The translations under genes and the position numbers were made by a program. From NCBI GenBank assembly GCA_051005375.1, contig JBPCJK010000079.1, positions 1 to 37,987 on the forward strand: a stretch of DNA of 37,987 nt, written 5' to 3'. Under the pieces are notes generated by a model. It did not search any database, was not told the DNA's origin, and saw nothing but the letters and a program-made list of their open reading frames with translations. Of the stretch, positions 23,329 through 31,175 are shown in pieces (positions within the stretch are counted from its first letter, which is position 1; the number at the start of each line of letters is the position of its first letter). Source of the DNA: JADDRA01 sp051005375 (GTDB lineage: Bacteria > Actinomycetota > Acidimicrobiia > Acidimicrobiales > CADCSY01).

Positions 23329-23955
23329 GTGATCCTCGTCCGCCATGGCCAGACTCCGACCACGGGGTCGGTCCTGCCCGGGCGGGCTCCCGGGCTGCAC
23401 CTGGCCGATGCCGGTGCCGCCCAAGCCGACGCCGTGGCCGAGCGCCTGCGGGGAGTGGAGCGGATCGACGCCGTGTACGCCTCGCCTCTGGAGCGCACCC
23501 GGGAGACGGCGCACCCCATCGCCAAAGCCCGTGGGCTCAGGGTGCGGGTCGACCGGGGCCTGCTCGAGTGCGACTTCGGCGAGTGGACCGGTCGGCCGCT
23601 CAAGGAGCTCACCAAGCTGGCTGAGTGGTCCACCGTTCAGCGCTACCCGAGCGGCTTTCGATTCCCCGGCGGGGAGTCGTTCCGGGAGATGCAGGCCCGC
23701 ATCACCGGCGCTCTGGCCCGCCTGGTCGAGCGCCACCGGGGAGGCGTCATCGTCGCCGTCTCCCACGCCGACCCCATCAAGGCGGCGGTGGCCGATGCCC
23801 TCGGGACCCACCTCGACCTGTTCCAGCGGGTCTTCGTCTCTCCGTGCTCGGTCACCACGGTGAGCTACGGCGTTGGCGGCCCGGTCGTTCTCAACGTCAA
23901 CTCGGTCACGGGTGCCCTCCCCGGACTGAAGACCGGGTCTGCGGCTTCCTCCTGA
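23329..23955 (+). CDS. Histidine phosphatase, MSMEG_4193-type putative phosphomutase
   Basis: The 208-residue frame starts at GTG 23329, right before ILVRHGQTPTTG; in-frame sequence upstream (RARKPKPLPATV) looks homologous to longer relatives but has no standard start codon before a TAG, so the true start is uncertain. RHG carries the catalytic histidine; VYASPLERTRETAHPIA and LLECDFGEWTGRPLKEL follow; VAVSHADPIKAAVADALG holds the second histidine. LPGRAPGLHLADAG is characteristic of the actinobacterial MSMEG_4193 subgroup. It begins a three-gene set (TGATG junction with the next gene) conserved across Actinobacteria, often next to mshC. Confidence 0.88.
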   Translation: MILVRHGQTPTTGSVLPGRAPGLHLADAGAAQADAVAERLRGVERIDAVYASPLERTRETAHPIAKARGLRVRVDRGLLECDFGEWTGRPLKELTKLAEWSTVQRYPSGFRFPGGESFREMQARITGALARLVERHRGGVIVAVSHADPIKAAVADALGTHLDLFQRVFVSPCSVTTVSYGVGGPVVLNVNSVTGALPGLKTGSAASS

Positions 23956-24491
23956 TGAGCACCTCCTTCGACCTCCCCCACGTCGAGCGCTTCGCCGCTG
24001 GTGCCGTCGGCCCTCCTGGCGCCCGGGTGTTCTACCTGCAGGCTTCTGGTAGCGGCCAGGTCGTCACCCTCCGCCTGGAGAAGGCCCAGGTGGCGGCCCT
24101 GGCCGGCTACCTGGCGGAGTTGCTTGCCGACCTGCCCACCCCGTCGCCGGAAGAGCTTCCCGAGCGGACCGAGTTGGTGGAGCCGGTGGTGGCGGAGTGG
24201 GTGGTCGGGCAGTTGGGCGTGGCCTTCGACGAGTCGGCCGACCGGATGGTCATCCGCGCTGACGAGGCGGCGGTCGACGAGGACGACGCCGAAGCGGCGG
24301 GAGGGGTGGCTGAGGTGGTCGCTGGCGGGGGGACGGCGCGCTTCGCCCTGACCCGGCCCCAGGTGGCGATGTTCGTGGTGCAGTCAGCCGGCCTGGTGGC
24401 CGCTGGGCGCCCCCCCTGCCCTCTGTGCCGGCGCCCGCTCGATCCCGAGGGGCACGTGTGCGTCAAGACCAACGGTCACAGACCACGCTGA
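23955..24491 (+). CDS. DUF3090 family protein
   Basis: The ATG at 23955 shares one base with the previous stop (TGATG). The 178-residue protein shows SFDLPHVERFAAGAVGPPGA, RVFYLQASGSGQVVTLRLEK, QVAALAGYLAELLADLP and RFALTRPQVAMFVVQSAGLV, then a C-terminal zinc-ribbon-like CPLCRRPLDPEGHVC. This is the standard DUF3090 layout. Function unknown; its strict association with the phosphomutase and SCO1664-like genes suggests a shared pathway, possibly linked to mycothiol or cofactor metabolism. Its end overlaps the next gene. Confidence 0.9.
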   Translation: MSTSFDLPHVERFAAGAVGPPGARVFYLQASGSGQVVTLRLEKAQVAALAGYLAELLADLPTPSPEELPERTELVEPVVAEWVVGQLGVAFDESADRMVIRADEAAVDEDDAEAAGGVAEVVAGGGTARFALTRPQVAMFVVQSAGLVAAGRPPCPLCRRPLDPEGHVCVKTNGHRPR

Positions 24492-25171
24492 CCTTGCTCA
24501 CCGAAGGCCAGGTCGAGCTCAAGGGGCGCATGCCCTGGAGCTCGAACCAGACCTTCCTGGTCGAGCTGGCCCAAGCTGACGAGACCCTGCTGGGCATCTA
24601 CAAGCCGGGTCGGGGGGAGCGGCCGCTGTGGGACTTCCCCGGTGGGCTCTACCGGCGGGAGGTGGCCGCCTGGGTGCTCTCAGAGCTGCTGGGCTGGGGG
24701 ATCGTGCCCGAGACGGTGCTGCGAGATGGCCCCTTGGGCGAAGGGTCGGTGCAGCGCTTCGTGGACGCCGACTTCTCTCAGCACTACTTCACCCTCTACG
24801 AAGACCCTGCCCACCACGACGCCCTGCGGGTCATGTGCACCTTCGATCTGCTGGCCAACAACACCGATCGCAAGAGCGGCCACTGCCTGCTGGGCGATGA
24901 CGGCCGGCTGTGGGGCATCGACCACGGGTTGTGCTTCCACCCGACGCCCAAGATCCGCACAGTCATCTGGGAGTTCGCCGGCGAAGCCGTGCCCGATCCC
25001 CTGCTGGGCGATGTCGAGGGTCTCCTGGGCCGCCTCCCCGGAGGACTGGTCGCCCTGCTGGCCGAGGACGAGGTGGTCGGTGTGCGCCGTCGAGCAGAGT
25101 GGCTGCTGGACCGCCGGGTCTTCCCCGCCCCCGATCCCCTCGGCCACTGCTACCCCTGGCCCCTGGTGTGA
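24458..25171 (+). CDS. SCO1664-family protein (PI3/4-kinase-like fold)
   Basis: A GTG at 24458 (VRQDQRSQTTLTLLTEGQ) is chosen; it overlaps the DUF3090 gene by 34 bp, and later starts are possible. The 237-residue product has kinase-like features: NQTFLVELAQADETLLGIYK (lysine), GERPLWDFPGGLYRREVAAW, ELLGWGIVPETVLRDGPLGE, FDLLANNTDRKSGHCLLGDD (catalytic Asp and Asn) and GRLWGIDHGLCFH (metal-binding Asp). The family resembles phosphatidylinositol-kinase-like and HipA-like enzymes, with unknown substrate. It is the third member of the conserved actinobacterial cluster; mshC, which often follows, is absent here. Confidence 0.88.
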   Translation: MRQDQRSQTTLTLLTEGQVELKGRMPWSSNQTFLVELAQADETLLGIYKPGRGERPLWDFPGGLYRREVAAWVLSELLGWGIVPETVLRDGPLGEGSVQRFVDADFSQHYFTLYEDPAHHDALRVMCTFDLLANNTDRKSGHCLLGDDGRLWGIDHGLCFHPTPKIRTVIWEFAGEAVPDPLLGDVEGLLGRLPGGLVALLAEDEVVGVRRRAEWLLDRRVFPAPDPLGHCYPWPLV

Positions 25172-25189
25172 GCGTCGGCTCCTCGCCCC

Positions 25190-26881
25190 CTAATCCCCTT
25201 CCTTGACGGGTCGTATCTCGAGGCCCGTCTTTCGCCCGGTGACAAAGGCGTGCTTGTTGGTGACGACGGGAACGGTGCTGGCCACGCCGCCTTCGGTGTA
25301 GTACCACTCGGAGAAGGCCTTCTTGTTGAAGATGCTGTAGGCGTTGGGGTACACGAGGGGCAGGATCGGCAGGTCATCGGCGATGAGCCGCTGTATCCGG
25401 GCGACGGACTCCCTGCGCTTCGGCTCGTCGATCTCGCTCTGCTGCTGGTCGCAGAGCCGATCGACTTCGGGGTTCACATAGCCTTGGGCGTGCTGGGTGG
25501 TCTTGGTCTTGGACGAGTACACCTGGAGCAGGTAGCCGGCGGCGTGGTCGGTGTTCATGCCGCCGAAGCTGATGATCGACATCTCCGTGTCGCCGGCGAT
25601 CACCCGCTGGTTGAAGGTCGGGGTGTCGAGCGCCTGGGTGGTGAGCTCGATCCCCACCGCCTTGAGGGCACCTACGACCAGGTCCGTCACCGGGGAGGCC
25701 GGGGTGGTGACCAACAGGGTGAAGCGCAGCGGCCGGCCGTCCGGGCCCTGGCGAACGTCGCCGGCGCCCGCCATGTAGCCAGCACCGTCGAGGAGCGCCT
25801 CTGCGACGCCACGGTCGAAGGAGTACTGCTCGACGTCGGCGTGGAACGGGTTGGCCGGGGGAACCCAACCTGGGTTCCCGGGGGTGCCGTTGCCCCCGAA
25901 GAGCCGCTGCACCATGTCTTGTCGGTCGATGGCCATGGCGCAGGCCCGGCGGAACTGCACGTCGGCGAGGGCGCCGCCTTTGCCCAGGTTCCAGAAGAGC
26001 CCGCTGCCCATGTTCCCGGGCGGCGCGTCCAGCACCTCCAGATCCGGGTTCGCACGGAAAGGGGCCAGGATCTCTGGCCGAAGCCCGGATCCGCCACCGG
26101 CGTCGAGCTCGTTGGCGAGCAGGGCGTTCAACTCGTCGCCCACCGGCCGGTTCTCGATGCGCTTGACGAACGGCCTGCCCAGGAAGTACTCGTCGTTGGC
26201 GGTGTAGAGGTAGGAGCCCTCCCCCTGGGAGTACGACTCGAGCCGGTAGGGGCCTGATCCGACCAGGGCGGCCGGGTCCCTCTCCTTGGCGGCGTCGGGG
26301 ATGGACGACCAGATGTGGCGGGGCACGATCGGGACCGAACCCACGCCGCCGAAGCCGAAGAAGGGTGCGAGGGGGGTGGCCAGGCGGAACTCGACGGTCC
26401 GTTCGCCCGTCGCCAACACCTCCTGGATCTCCGGTAGCGGCTGGATGATGACCTGGGGAGAGATGGTCTGGGAGCGGAAGTAGTCGAAGGTGAAGGCCAC
26501 GTCGTCAGCGGTCAAGGGTTGTCCGTTGTGCCAGAGGATGTCGGGGCGGAGCGTGAAGGTGTAGGAGCGGGCGTCGTCCGCTTGCTGGTAGCTCTCGGCC
26601 AGCCAGGGGAGGAGCTCGCCCGAGGCGTCCCTCCACACCAAGGTGTCGTAGATGTAGCTCATCTGTACGTAGCCGCCGCCTCGCATGTAGGCGAACGGTG
26701 AGGGGAACCCTGAGTCTCCCCCGGCCAGCCGGAGGGTGGGCCGGGCTGCTGGCTCCTGGTCGGGCCTGGTCCCCGGCTGGAGGGTCGTGCCTGGTGCCGT
26801 CTCCTCGCCGGAGTCGCACGACCCGAGGATCAGCGCTCCCGCGCCACCGGCGGCACCGATCAGGAACGTCCTTCTTCTCAT
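25190..26881 (-). CDS. Tat-type solute-binding lipoprotein, family 5, divergent from the MerR-SBP fusion
   Basis: The ATG at 26881 gives 563 residues with a twin-arginine lipoprotein leader (MRRRTFLIGAAGGAGALILG, then SCDSG, lipid cysteine 22). The binding fold shows GFPSPFAYMRGGGYVQMSYI, YDTLVWRDASGELLPWLAES, WHNGQPLTADDVAFTFDYF, SGPYRLESYSQGEGSYLYTA, VQFRRACAMAIDRQDMVQRL, and ends NKHAFVTGRKTGLEIRPVKE. These blocks are closely matched, in order, by the sensor half of the divergent regulator at 26967, so both probably bind the same kind of solute. No permease or ATPase is adjacent; it may feed a transporter encoded elsewhere, such as the parts at 7707-9823 and 15187-17059. Confidence 0.93.
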   Translation of the reverse strand: MRRRTFLIGAAGGAGALILGSCDSGEETAPGTTLQPGTRPDQEPAARPTLRLAGGDSGFPSPFAYMRGGGYVQMSYIYDTLVWRDASGELLPWLAESYQQADDARSYTFTLRPDILWHNGQPLTADDVAFTFDYFRSQTISPQVIIQPLPEIQEVLATGERTVEFRLATPLAPFFGFGGVGSVPIVPRHIWSSIPDAAKERDPAALVGSGPYRLESYSQGEGSYLYTANDEYFLGRPFVKRIENRPVGDELNALLANELDAGGGSGLRPEILAPFRANPDLEVLDAPPGNMGSGLFWNLGKGGALADVQFRRACAMAIDRQDMVQRLFGGNGTPGNPGWVPPANPFHADVEQYSFDRGVAEALLDGAGYMAGAGDVRQGPDGRPLRFTLLVTTPASPVTDLVVGALKAVGIELTTQALDTPTFNQRVIAGDTEMSIISFGGMNTDHAAGYLLQVYSSKTKTTQHAQGYVNPEVDRLCDQQQSEIDEPKRRESVARIQRLIADDLPILPLVYPNAYSIFNKKAFSEWYYTEGGVASTVPVVTNKHAFVTGRKTGLEIRPVKEGD

Positions 26882-26941
26882 GGCCTCTCCCCTTGTCGCC
26901 CGGCGCACATCCCGCCGGAGGTCCAACAGGGGCAGCGTGCC

Positions 26942-26961
26942 ACCTCAACTAAGGTCGAGGT
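26942..26961. promoter_or_regulatory. MerR/SoxR-like operator in the divergent promoter
   Basis: ACCTCAACTAAGGTCGAGGT is a 20-bp dyad (arms ACCTCxAC / GTxGAGGT) close to SoxR/MerR-type sites of the form CCTCAA-N6-TTGAGG. It ends 5 bp before the ATG of the MerR-SBP gene. On the minus strand, TTGACC (26964-26959) overlaps its edge as a -35 hexamer reading toward the binding-protein gene, with a weak -10 (CACGCT, 26939-26934) 19 bp on. An operator within a 19-bp spacer is the classic MerR activation layout. Confidence 0.6.
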
Positions 26962-26966
26962 CAAGG

Positions 26967-28880
26967 ATGGAGGCGCTCGAGAACCGGTTGCTGAGCATCG
27001 GCGAGGTGGCCGAACGGTCCGGCATGTCGGTGTCGGCCTTGCGGTTCTACGAGCAGGTGGGGCTGCTGGCGGCTCCACAGCGCGCCGGCGGCCGCCGTCG
27101 TTACGACCTTCGTGTGCTGCGGCGGCTGGCCTTCATCGAGATGGCCAAGCGAGCGGGGTTCAGCCTGGCCGAGGTCGGTGAGCTGCTGGACGGATTCGAC
27201 GAGACGGTCCCCGCCTCCGAGCGCTGGAGGCTCCTGGCGGCTCGCAAGCTTCCCGAGGTCGAGGCCCTCATCGAGCAGGCCGGGACCATGAAGGACCTCC
27301 TCGAGCAGGGTCTCGAATGCGAATGCCTGCGCCTCGACATCCACACCCTGTTCGTCTCGGGCCGCCAGAGCTGGTACCCGTCCCCCTTCGCCTACCGGCG
27401 CGGTCCCGGCCTGGTGCACGTCGGGCTCCTCTTCGACACCTTGGTGTGGAAGGACTCCACCGGCGCGCTCATGCCGTGGCTGGCAGCAGACTGGGAGTCC
27501 TCTGCGAGTGGCGAGGAGTGGCGCTTCAGCTTGCGTGATGGTGTCAAGTGGCACGACGGCTCATCGCTAACGGCCGACGACGTGGCCTTCAGCTTCGAGT
27601 ACCGGACCACCGGAGCGGGGCGGCACTGCCGGGGGGTCCTGCGGGGTCTCGACGCGGTGGCGGAGGTGAGGGCGGAGGGCCGCTCCACCGTCATCTTCCG
27701 GCTGTACCAGGGTTACGGGCCGTTCGCCGAGTGGGTGGCGGGCGGGATGATGATCATCCCTGCCCACGTCTGGTCGGGGGTCAGCGACCCCGCTGCCCTC
27801 CGCGGCCCCCCGGCGATCATGGGGTCCGGTCCCTACCGGCTCGAGTCCCATGAGGAGGGCACCACCACCTATGTCTACACCGCCAACCCGGCCTACTTCC
27901 TGGGCGTGCCCTACGTCCGACGGCTCGAGTTCACTGCCGCCGCCGACCCGATCCGGGCTCTCCACCGTGGACAGTTGGATGTAGCCAGCGCAGGGGGCGA
28001 AGAGGATGTGTCGGGGACCGCTCTGCACGAGTTGGAGGATCCGAGGTACGGGAAGATCACCGCTCCCGGCGAGTGGACCCGCTCCCTGCAGTTCAACCTG
28101 ACCCGAGGGTTCCCGCTCGACGACGTCCGCTTCCGCCGGGCCATCGCCCATGCCATCGACCGCCGGGATCTGGTGACGAAAGTCCTCGGAGGCCGTGGCG
28201 AGCTGGGAAGCATGGGCGGGATGGCCCCCTCCCACCCGACTACGCCACCCGACCTCGCCGACTACGCCCGCGACATCTCCATGGCCGGCCACCTTCTGGA
28301 CGAGATCGGACTGAACGACAGCGGCGGTGATGGATGGCGGGAGCTTCCCGACGGGACGCCGTTCACGCCCGAGCTCCAGACCAGCGCCGACTGCTCTGGG
28401 GACACCGCCCGGCTCATCGCGCACTACCTCAACCGGGTCGGGATCAACGTTCGGGTGGTGACCCTCGACCAGCCCGCCGCAGATGGTGCCGCCGTCGAGG
28501 GGCGTTACCAGATGGCTCTGGTTGGCTACGGCTCTCTCGGGGGCGACGCCGATTGGCTCCGCCTGCGGCTCTCGTCCACCGTCCCGGCGAGGATGCCGGC
28601 ACGGGTCCATGGCTACCAGAGCCCAGCCTTCGAAGCGCTGGCCGCCAGGCAGATGGCAGCCTCGGACCCCGTAGAGCGAACGCGTCTCGTCCAGGAGATG
28701 CAGCGTCAGGCGGCGCACGACGTGCCCTTCATCCACCTCTACGTGCCGGTGCGGACGGTGTTCTTCGACAGGCAGGTCTTCGACGCCTGGTACTTCACCC
28801 CTGGCGGGGTGTGCGGCGCCTACCCCGGCCCGCTCAACAAGCACGCCCTGGTCACCGGCAGAAAGACCGGTTTCGGCTGA
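26967..28880 (+). CDS. MerR-family regulator fused to a complete family-5 solute-binding domain
   Basis: The 637-residue protein starts at ATG 26967. Residues 1-75 are a MerR winged helix: LSIGEVAERSGMSVSALRFY, EQVGLLAAPQRAGGRRRYD, LRRLAFIEMAKRAGFSLAEV. Residues about 80-115 form the dimerisation helix, ending GLECECLRLD with two cysteines (118, 120). From about 136 to the end is a whole SBP_bac_5 domain: WYPSPFAYRRGPGLVHVGLL, FDTLVWKDSTGALMPWLAAD, WHDGSSLTADDVAFSFEY, SGPYRLESHEEGTTTYVYTA, VRFRRAIAHAIDRRDLVTKV, NKHALVTGRKTGFG. There is no signal peptide or membrane helix, so it is cytoplasmic. It should bind the dyad upstream and twist the divergent promoter when solute binds. SgrR of E. coli is an architectural analogue with another HTH type. 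Confidence 0.92.
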   Translation: MEALENRLLSIGEVAERSGMSVSALRFYEQVGLLAAPQRAGGRRRYDLRVLRRLAFIEMAKRAGFSLAEVGELLDGFDETVPASERWRLLAARKLPEVEALIEQAGTMKDLLEQGLECECLRLDIHTLFVSGRQSWYPSPFAYRRGPGLVHVGLLFDTLVWKDSTGALMPWLAADWESSASGEEWRFSLRDGVKWHDGSSLTADDVAFSFEYRTTGAGRHCRGVLRGLDAVAEVRAEGRSTVIFRLYQGYGPFAEWVAGGMMIIPAHVWSGVSDPAALRGPPAIMGSGPYRLESHEEGTTTYVYTANPAYFLGVPYVRRLEFTAAADPIRALHRGQLDVASAGGEEDVSGTALHELEDPRYGKITAPGEWTRSLQFNLTRGFPLDDVRFRRAIAHAIDRRDLVTKVLGGRGELGSMGGMAPSHPTTPPDLADYARDISMAGHLLDEIGLNDSGGDGWRELPDGTPFTPELQTSADCSGDTARLIAHYLNRVGINVRVVTLDQPAADGAAVEGRYQMALVGYGSLGGDADWLRLRLSSTVPARMPARVHGYQSPAFEALAARQMAASDPVERTRLVQEMQRQAAHDVPFIHLYVPVRTVFFDRQVFDAWYFTPGGVCGAYPGPLNKHALVTGRKTGFG

Positions 28881-28897
28881 GGTTCGCCGCCGACGAA

Positions 28898-29329
28898 CTA
28901 CGCGCAGCCGGCGCAGACGCCGATGAGGTCGAGGCGGTGGTGCTCGGGGGTGAAGCCGGTGCTGCCGCTGACCTCGGAGATGGCCCGGGCGACTGTGCGC
29001 TCGACTTGGGGCGAGGCGGTGAAGTCCTCGATGCTCCCGCACGCCGAGCAGATCAGGTGGTGGTGGTGCTCGGTGAGGTCCTCGGCCAGCTCGTAGCGGG
29101 CGAAGTCGGCCGTGACCACCCGGCGGACCATGCCGGCCTGCTCCAGCACGGCCAGGTTGCGGTAGATCGAGCTCTGGGCCAGGGCCGGATCGACGACGCG
29201 GATGTCGGGGATCGACCTCGGGTGGCGGGCGTCAGCGAGAAGCTCGACCAAGGCCCGGCGCTGCCTGGTGTAGCGCTGGCCCACGGCTCGAAGACGCTCG
29301 GCAGCGGTGTCGTCGAGCTCTGCGGCCAT
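28898..29329 (-). CDS. Fur-family metal regulator, probably Zur
   Basis: The ATG at 29329 gives 143 residues (MAAELDDTAAERLRAVGQRY). The winged helix holds RYTRQRRALVELLADARHPR and SSIYRNLAVLEQAGMVRRVV. The dimer/metal domain has YELAEDLTEHHHHLICSACG, EDFTASPQVERTVARAI and a final GVCAGC, so both CxxC pairs of the structural zinc site are present. Fur, Zur and PerR look alike, but the adjacent zinc-type ABC genes (29347-31109, same strand, 17 bp upstream) favour Zur. It is probably in the same operon and represses it when zinc is ample. Confidence 0.85.
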   Translation of the reverse strand: MAAELDDTAAERLRAVGQRYTRQRRALVELLADARHPRSIPDIRVVDPALAQSSIYRNLAVLEQAGMVRRVVTADFARYELAEDLTEHHHHLICSACGSIEDFTASPQVERTVARAISEVSGSTGFTPEHHRLDLIGVCAGCA

Positions 29330-29346
29330 GGCCCGAGGGTACCTTC

Positions 29347-30273
29347 CTACTGAGAATCGGTGAGAACCGGGACGGCCGAGGAGCGGTCGACCCGAGGACC
29401 GCCGTCGGCGCCTGCTCGCGCCCCATCGCCCCCACACCAGCGGTCAGGTCGCAGGCGTCGCAGCACGGGGGAGCGCCGTAGCCCGTCACCTGCGGCGACC
29501 ACCCCGAAGACGCCCACCGCCACCAAAACGATGGTGCCGCCGGGAGCCAGGCCCCACCAGTAGGCGGCGCTGAGTCCGGCCACCACGGAGACCAGTCCGA
29601 TGACGACCGACCAGCCCATGGTGCCGATTTGGGATCGGGCCAAGACCTGACCGCTGGCCACGGGCAGGACCATGAGGGCGGCCACCAAAAGGATGCCTAC
29701 CACCCGCATGGAGGCCACGATGGTGATGGCCACCAGCACCGACAACACGGCGTTTAGGGCGCCGACGGGCAGCCCCGCCACCTTGGCCCACTCCTCGTCG
29801 ACGGCCATGGCGAACAACGCCCGTCCGGCCAGTGCCACGGTTACCACGATGACCATGCCCAAACCCACGACCACGGCGACCTCGCCGCGGTCGACGGTGA
29901 GGATGGAGCCGAACAGGTACGAGAACAAGCTGGCGTCGAAGGAGTCGGCCAGCCCGATGAGGACCACTCCGGCGGCGATGCCCCCGTAGAAGAACAAGGC
30001 GACGGCCAGGTCCCCAGATTCCCGGCCCCGGCTGCGCAGCCGCTCGACCCCCACGGCGCCAAGGGCCGACACAGCCAGCGCCGACCACACCGGCCACACG
30101 CCGAGCAGGACCCCTCCGGCCACGCCGGCGAAGGCCAGGTGGCCGATGCCGTCCCCCATGAGCGACATGCGCTTTTGCACGAGGAAGACGCCGATGAGGG
30201 GGGCACAGGCCCCCACCACCAGCCCCGCCACCAGGGCCAGCTGCATGTACTGGCGAGCGAAGGGCCAGACCAT
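29347..30273 (-). CDS. Zinc/manganese-type ABC transporter permease (ZnuB-like)
   Basis: The ATG at 30273 shares one base with the ATPase stop (TGATG), giving 308 residues (MVWPFARQYMQLALVAGLVV). Family marks are CAPLIGVFLVQKRMSLMGDG then IGHLAFAGVAGG, AKVAGLPVGALNAVLSVLVA and VVGILLVAALMVLPVASGQV. Eight or nine helices. After the last helix a hydrophilic tail of about 40 residues (RLRPDRWCGGDGARAGADGG and on) is longer than usual. It works with the ATPase upstream; the matching metal-binding protein (ZnuA) is not in the window. Confidence 0.9.
   Translation of the reverse strand: MVWPFARQYMQLALVAGLVVGACAPLIGVFLVQKRMSLMGDGIGHLAFAGVAGGVLLGVWPVWSALAVSALGAVGVERLRSRGRESGDLAVALFFYGGIAAGVVLIGLADSFDASLFSYLFGSILTVDRGEVAVVVGLGMVIVVTVALAGRALFAMAVDEEWAKVAGLPVGALNAVLSVLVAITIVASMRVVGILLVAALMVLPVASGQVLARSQIGTMGWSVVIGLVSVVAGLSAAYWWGLAPGGTIVLVAVGVFGVVAAGDGLRRSPVLRRLRPDRWCGGDGARAGADGGPRVDRSSAVPVLTDSQ
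29351..29370. promoter_or_regulatory. Tandem TGAGAA elements before the Zur-like gene (candidate Zur site)
   Basis: TGAGAATCGG and TGAGAACCGG stand head to tail at 29351-29360 and 29361-29370, 22 bp before the Zur-like start codon and inside the last codons of the permease gene. TGAGAAC recurs upstream of the ATPase gene at 31158. Fur-family half sites often read TGAGAAT. The coding overlap weakens the case. Confidence 0.3.
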
Positions 30274-31109
30274 CAGCGACGGCCAGGGGTGACCGAGTCC
30301 AGGCACTCGAGCCAGACCGGGAGGTCGTGGTCGTGGACGCCGAGGGAGACCCCGTCGGTGACCAGTCCCTGTGGAGGGCCGTCATAGCGGATCCGGTGCT
30401 TGAGCACGACCACCCGGTCGAGCTCAGCGGCGACGGCGCTCAACTCGTGAGAAACCAACAGGACCCCCGCCCCCCGTTCCCGTAGAGCGCACAACGACTC
30501 TCGAAAGCACCGCTGGGACTCGGCGTCGACGCCGGCCACCGGCTCGTCCAGCACCAGCAGGTCGGGCTCCCCGGCCAGGGCCCGGGCGATGAAGGCCCGT
30601 TGCTGTTGGCCGCCGGAGAGCGTGCTCACCCGCAGGCCCCGCATCTCGGTCAGGTCCACGGCAGCGAGGGCGGTGTCGACGGCGCCGCGGTCGTCCGCCC
30701 GGCGACGTCGCCACCACGGGGTGCGGCTGAGGCGTCCGGCGGCGACCACGTCGTTCACCGTCGCCGCCAAGCCCTGGGCCAGCGTGGGGCGCTGGGGGAC
30801 GTAGCCGAGCCGCCCCGGTTGGCGGAGGTGGGTAGGGTTCTCACCGAAGAGCCGAGCCGTCCCCGATCCGGGAGCCAGCAGGCCCACCAGGATCCGCAGA
30901 AGCGTCGACTTCCCCGACCCGTTGGGCCCGACCAGGGCGACCAGCTCTCCCGGCCCTACGGCCAGGGACACCTGGTCCAGCACCAGGTCCTGGTGGTAGG
31001 CGAAGGAGACACCGTCGACCCATGCCAGGGCCTTGACGGCCTTCGCCTTTCTGGTCTGGACGTCACCAGCCTGGGCGGCGCTGGTAGTCGGTCGATCGCT
31101 CTCGGGCAT
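30273..31109 (-). CDS. Zinc/manganese-type ABC transporter ATP-binding protein (ZnuC-like)
   Basis: The 278-residue ATPase has a roughly 25-residue polar N-terminal extension, then WVDGVSFAYHQDLVLDQVSL, Walker A GPNGSGKST (about residue 61), Q-loop LGYVPQRPTLAQGL, signature LSGGQQQRAFIARALAGEPD, Walker B LLVLDEPVAGVD and LLVSHELSAVAAELDRVVVL. The short D-loop and the VVVL-KHRIRYDG ending fit metal-uptake ATPases. It is translationally coupled to the permease. It is the first gene of a likely znuC-znuB-zur operon. Confidence 0.9.
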   Translation of the reverse strand: MPESDRPTTSAAQAGDVQTRKAKAVKALAWVDGVSFAYHQDLVLDQVSLAVGPGELVALVGPNGSGKSTLLRILVGLLAPGSGTARLFGENPTHLRQPGRLGYVPQRPTLAQGLAATVNDVVAAGRLSRTPWWRRRRADDRGAVDTALAAVDLTEMRGLRVSTLSGGQQQRAFIARALAGEPDLLVLDEPVAGVDAESQRCFRESLCALRERGAGVLLVSHELSAVAAELDRVVVLKHRIRYDGPPQGLVTDGVSLGVHDHDLPVWLECLDSVTPGRR

Positions 31110-31152
31110 GGTCGTCCCTATGGTCGTGGGCCTTCGCCCCTTCCCCCTTGCT

Positions 31153-31174
31153 TAAAATGAGAACTAGAACCGAT
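31153..31174 (-). promoter_or_regulatory. AT-rich promoter/operator candidate for the zinc operon
   Basis: The 66-bp gap before the ATPase gene contains TTAAAATGAGAACTAG (from 31153), the most AT-rich run nearby. AAAATGAGAAC resembles one arm of a Fur/Zur box, and TGAGAA also occurs twice before the zur-like gene. A full dyad is not seen, so only a promoter with a possible Zur half site is claimed. Confidence 0.3.
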
Positions 31175-31175
31175 C

